Source of the DNA: Akkermansiaceae bacterium
Lineage (GTDB): Bacteria > Verrucomicrobiota > Verrucomicrobiia > Verrucomicrobiales > Akkermansiaceae
Length of the DNA: 8,202 nt
Direction: 5' to 3'
Assembly (NCBI GenBank): GCA_028293225.1
Contig: JAQGPE010000281.1
Location: 1-8,202, forward strand
The position numbers and the translations under genes were made by a program. Below the pieces are notes generated by a model that saw only the letters and a program-made list of their open reading frames with translations, ran no database searches and was not told the DNA's origin. Below are positions 5,840 through 8,202 of this stretch, in pieces (within the stretch, counting starts at the first letter, position 1; each line of letters begins with the position of its first letter).

Positions 5840-6568
5840 TCAGTGACGGCGGCGGCGAAGAATCACGCCGAGTCCGATCAGGCTCAGCGTGCCAGCGGCC
5901 GGCTCAGGGATGCTGGATACTCCGAAGACATCGACTTCACGATAGGCGGCCTGATGCTCTTCTCCCGCTGAGGTGGGATCCGGCACGGCTTCGAACACGA
6001 ACTGGATGCCGGTGACATTGCTGGCGATGACGCCACTTGGTGAATTGTCGGTTAGACTCGACAGGAGTGACGAGCCGGCCCCCGATTGCGAGCTTGCCGT
6101 GGTCGTGGTCACATTCGCATCCAGCACCGTGAACGCGGGATTCGAGGTGGTGGAAATCAGCACGCTGTAGTGCTGGTTCACATAGTCGATGGTCCACAGG
6201 GACATCACGTCGATCCTGCTGATGTCGTATCCATTGGGAGCGCCGGCCAGATTCAGCATGTAGGTGAGGGCCCACGGAGTGGTCTGGGTGGTAACCGCAG
6301 TGTTGGAGGAAATGCTGTTCCAGCCGCCATCCAGGCCGTCGTTCAGAACGGCGATCGAGGCGTCGCCATAAGCGGTGAAATCAGAGGATGAGACCGAACC
6401 GAGCGTTGGCTGCCCGGCATTCACCAGGTCGGTTCCGGAGACGGTGATCGGGACGCCGGGACTGTCTCCGCCGTCGCGATGCTCGGTGGTGGTCAGGGTG
6501 ATTGCCGCTGTGGCCGATTGGCCGAGGGCGAAAGCCCACAGGAGGGGGAGGTAGTGGATCTTTTTCAT
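5840..6568 (-). CDS. PEP-CTERM sorted surface protein with galactose-binding-like fold
   Basis: This is a 242-residue exported protein. It has a signal peptide (MKKIHYLPLLWAFALG, cleavage near residue 21 at SATA) and a classic PEP-CTERM tail: SIPEP at 219-223, a short hydrophobic helix, then RRRRH at the very end. In known systems such tails are processed by an exosortase, usually in organisms that make exopolysaccharide; no exosortase is in the window. The body is Thr/Ser-rich and beta-type. The segments SIAVLNDGLDGGWNS, DISRIDVMSLW and the late AYREVDVFG resemble a discoidin (F5/8 type C) or related galactose-binding sandwich; this assignment is tentative. The ATG at 6568 is chosen for the ideal signal peptide; a GTG at 6583 adds five residues. 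No ribosome binding site is visible. It is convergent with hisD and divergent from the gene at 6806. Confidence 0.9.
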   Translation of the reverse strand: MKKIHYLPLLWAFALGQSATAAITLTTTEHRDGGDSPGVPITVSGTDLVNAGQPTLGSVSSSDFTAYGDASIAVLNDGLDGGWNSISSNTAVTTQTTPWALTYMLNLAGAPNGYDISRIDVMSLWTIDYVNQHYSVLISTTSNPAFTVLDANVTTTTASSQSGAGSSLLSSLTDNSPSGVIASNVTGIQFVFEAVPDPTSAGEEHQAAYREVDVFGVSSIPEPAAGTLSLIGLGVILRRRRH

Positions 6569-6586
6569 ATTCAATATCGGCACGGA

Positions 6587-6607
6587 ACGCGGCCTGAGTG
6601 GCCGCGT
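6587..6607 (-). promoter_or_regulatory. inverted repeat upstream of the PEP-CTERM gene
   Basis: ACGCGGCC (6587-6594) and GGCCGCGT (6600-6607) form a perfect 8-bp inverted repeat around five bases, 19 bases before the ATG of the PEP-CTERM gene. Outer GGAA (6584-6587) and TTCC (6614-6617) could lengthen it. It could be a 5'-leader hairpin or an operator. The role is not known. Confidence 0.4.
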
Positions 6608-6725
6608 CCTTTGTTCCAGTGTCGTGGCGTCGGATTTCCTGACGGCTTTGGTGCGTTTTCCTTTTGAACGCCGGATCCACAGGGTTCCGCAGTCCTGGCC
6701 CGGGGAGATGGAAACCGCTGTGGAC

Positions 6726-6751
6726 GGATTTTCGGAAAAATCCTGTCAGGA
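6726..6751 (+). promoter_or_regulatory. overlapping inverted repeats before the multidomain secreted gene
   Basis: GGATTTT (6726-6732) pairs with AAAATCC (6737-6743) around a four-base loop, an AT-rich stem in GC-rich DNA. The next element, TCCTGTCAGGA at 6741-6751, is an 11-base palindrome around a central T and overlaps it by three bases. An inverted copy of GTCAGGAA (6745-6752) lies about 100 bases away at 6636-6643. Together they look like an operator or promoter-proximal site between two divergent genes. No -35/-10 pair could be defended. Confidence 0.35.
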
Positions 6752-6794
6752 ATGAGAGCGTGGCGGCATCTCCCGATGGCTGCTTCCAGTTCCA

Positions 6795-6803
6795 CCCCCC
6801 CCC
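6795..6803 (+). repeat. run of nine C just before a start codon
   Basis: Nine consecutive C lie two bases before the ATG at 6806. Two further in-frame ATGs lie upstream, at 6752 and 6776. If translation began at either of those, the tract would be coding and slippage would switch the reading frame. If it begins at 6806, the tract is in the leader. Confidence 0.6.
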
Positions 6804-6805
6804 TC

Positions 6806-8202
6806 ATGTCCCACCGCCTGCTTCCGTTTGCCATCCTAGCCGCGCTCCTGGGCTCGGTCCCTTGCGCCGTCGCCGGCCTCATCGCCTGGGAAGCGGCGAC
6901 TCCCATCTCGGGGGATGAGGATGTCTACACCACAGGGACACTGGTCTCCGCGTATAGTCTCAATGCCGGCGCAGCCACGGTCAACGGCGTGACTTTCCAA
7001 AGCGGGAACGGGCAGTTGTCCACGCTCGGAGCTTCGTTCGGCTTTACCGGGTTCGCCCTGCAGTACTCGGGCTTCGGCAGCGGGCAGGCTCCTTTTTCCA
7101 AGCTGTCCACCGCCTACCGGACCCTGCTCGCGAACGGCGACTATGCGAACTCAGGCGGGGTGGTGCCGGTCATTACGCTGCGGAACCTGGCGGCCGGTCA
7201 CCTTTACGCCGTCCAGGTGTGGGAAAACGATTCCAGGCCCCAGCGGGGCTCCGACTTCCGTGTCACACTCAGCAGCAGCTCGAACAGCGTCGATCTCTAT
7301 CAGAATTCCACCGGCAGCGACGGCGGCACCGGCCAGTTCGTCATTGGCGTCTTCACGGCGGACGCAACCACGCAGAGCTTCACTGCGCAGGGGACTTTCG
7401 GCTCGAATCCCGACACCTATCTGAATGCCATCCAGCTCAGGGACATCAGCGACACCGCCGCGGCCACTCCTGCCTTCAGCCCGGAGCCGGGCGGTATCAC
7501 TGGCGCCACCACCGTGACGATCAGCAGTGGAAGCGGCTCCACGATCTACTATACGACTGATAACAGCACTCCCGGTCTCTCTTCGCCTCACGGCGAGGCA
7601 GGCTCGGGCACGGCGACCGTGGACATTCCCGCTCCGGCGAGTGTGACGATCCAGGCCTTCGCTGTCAGCAGCGGAAAGGCGAACAGCAGCGTCGTCACCG
7701 CCAGCTACGTCACCGCCGTCCCGGGGACTGCGCGGGTTTGCGCCACTGTCATCAATCCCAGCTTCGAGGACTCTCCAAGGAGCGACGACGACTACACCAC
7801 TCCCCATGGCAAGATTCCCGCGGGCACCGGAGTTCACGGCTGGCAGTTCGGCTCCTCCCAGGATGACTCCTATTGCGGCATCGTTACCGAGAGGGGATTC
7901 CTCGGTTCGCCGAAGAACATTCCGCAGGGCTGGCAGGCCGCCTTCGTCCAGGGGACCGGCCGGATATCGCAAACGATCACCTGTCCCAGCGCCGGCAGCT
8001 ATCTGGTCCGGTTCCGCTCCCGCGGGCGCTTTGATGGAGGAGCCGGAGCCGAGACCTTCGCGGTGACGGTCGACGACCAGCCGGTGGGAACATTTACGCC
8101 CCCGGCCTCACGTTGGATGATCCTGACTTCGTCGCCGACCACTCTCGCCGCGGGTCCGCACGTCATCGCCTTTTCCGGAACCGTTCCATACTCCCAGTCG
8201 GA
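6806..8202 (+). CDS. large secreted multidomain protein, partial (3' end outside the window)
   Basis: An open frame of 465 codons runs off the window end. It starts with a signal peptide (MSHRLLPFAILAALLG, cleavage near residue 23 at CAVA). Residues about 24-215 form a beta-rich domain I cannot name, opening with LIAWEAATPISGDEDVY and including VNGVTFQSG, LAAGHLYAVQVWEND, QFVIGVFTAD and NAIQLRDI. Residues about 219-303 match the chitobiase/beta-hexosaminidase C-terminal type (CHB_HEX_C_1): TPAFSPEPGG, then STIYYTTDNSTP at 245-256 and VTIQAFAVSSGK. From about 316 (INPSFED) a galactose-binding-like domain follows, with GWQFGSSQ, GWQAAFVQGTGRISQTI and GSYLVRFRSRG. Such modules sit beside catalytic domains or surface anchors in polysaccharide-degrading bacteria, but no catalytic domain is seen before the cut. 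The ATG at 6806 is preferred for its signal peptide; ATGs at 6776 and 6752 are in frame. No Shine-Dalgarno sequence is visible. Confidence 0.85.
   Translation, partial: MSHRLLPFAILAALLGSVPCAVAGLIAWEAATPISGDEDVYTTGTLVSAYSLNAGAATVNGVTFQSGNGQLSTLGASFGFTGFALQYSGFGSGQAPFSKLSTAYRTLLANGDYANSGGVVPVITLRNLAAGHLYAVQVWENDSRPQRGSDFRVTLSSSSNSVDLYQNSTGSDGGTGQFVIGVFTADATTQSFTAQGTFGSNPDTYLNAIQLRDISDTAAATPAFSPEPGGITGATTVTISSGSGSTIYYTTDNSTPGLSSPHGEAGSGTATVDIPAPASVTIQAFAVSSGKANSSVVTASYVTAVPGTARVCATVINPSFEDSPRSDDDYTTPHGKIPAGTGVHGWQFGSSQDDSYCGIVTERGFLGSPKNIPQGWQAAFVQGTGRISQTITCPSAGSYLVRFRSRGRFDGGAGAETFAVTVDDQPVGTFTPPASRWMILTSSPTTLAAGPHVIAFSGTVPYSQS

Noticed and set aside
7151..7972. 273-codon minus-strand open frame at the right end
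   Set aside because: It overlaps the secreted multidomain gene, which has a signal peptide and clear domains in its own frame. The antisense product is Arg/Gly/Ala-rich with no fold signs.
1..8202. CRISPR array, insertion sequence, phage or defence genes
   Set aside because: No spaced repeats, terminal inverted repeats, transposase, integrase or defence domain could be found on either strand.

Overview
The window looks like chromosomal DNA from a free-living, GC-rich member of the Verrucomicrobiota, most like the Luteolibacter/Verrucomicrobium relatives. Four things suggest this: an rpsO-pnp pair, a protein ending in a PEP-CTERM sorting signal, a secreted protein with a chitobiase-type C-terminal module and a galactose-binding-like module, and no strong Shine-Dalgarno sequence before any gene. 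The phylum is inferred from these traits; no marker here proves it.

Layout. Positions 139-2731 carry the conserved rpsO-pnp pair (ribosomal protein S15, then polynucleotide phosphorylase). A structured leader lies before rpsO and a hairpin-rich leader before pnp, and a textbook intrinsic terminator follows pnp. Positions 2809-4409 hold three small envelope genes with weaker codon bias. Two are on the minus strand: a three-helix membrane protein, and downstream of it an exported single-domain SLBB protein. The third, on the plus strand, is a membrane-anchored protein I do not recognise. Positions 4505-5785 encode a complete hisD (histidinol dehydrogenase). A GC hairpin separates it from a convergent PEP-CTERM surface protein (5840-6568, minus strand). 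A 237-bp divergent region with several inverted repeats and a run of nine C then leads into a large secreted multidomain protein (6806 onward, plus strand), which is cut by the window end.

How the parts work together. rpsO and pnp probably form one transcription unit linking ribosome assembly to RNA turnover, with post-transcriptional control in both leaders as known from other bacteria. hisD stands alone without other his genes in view. The two divergent secreted proteins at the right both carry carbohydrate-binding-like folds and may act on or hold extracellular polysaccharide. The SLBB protein is likewise of a type tied to polysaccharide export, so the accessory content leans toward the cell surface.

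I see no CRISPR array, insertion sequence, tRNA, rRNA or phage gene. I do not find a clearly new biological system. The parts most worth a second look are the stand-alone SLBB protein and its membrane partner, the structured RNA leaders, the C9 tract before the secreted multidomain gene, and that gene's unassigned N-terminal domain.
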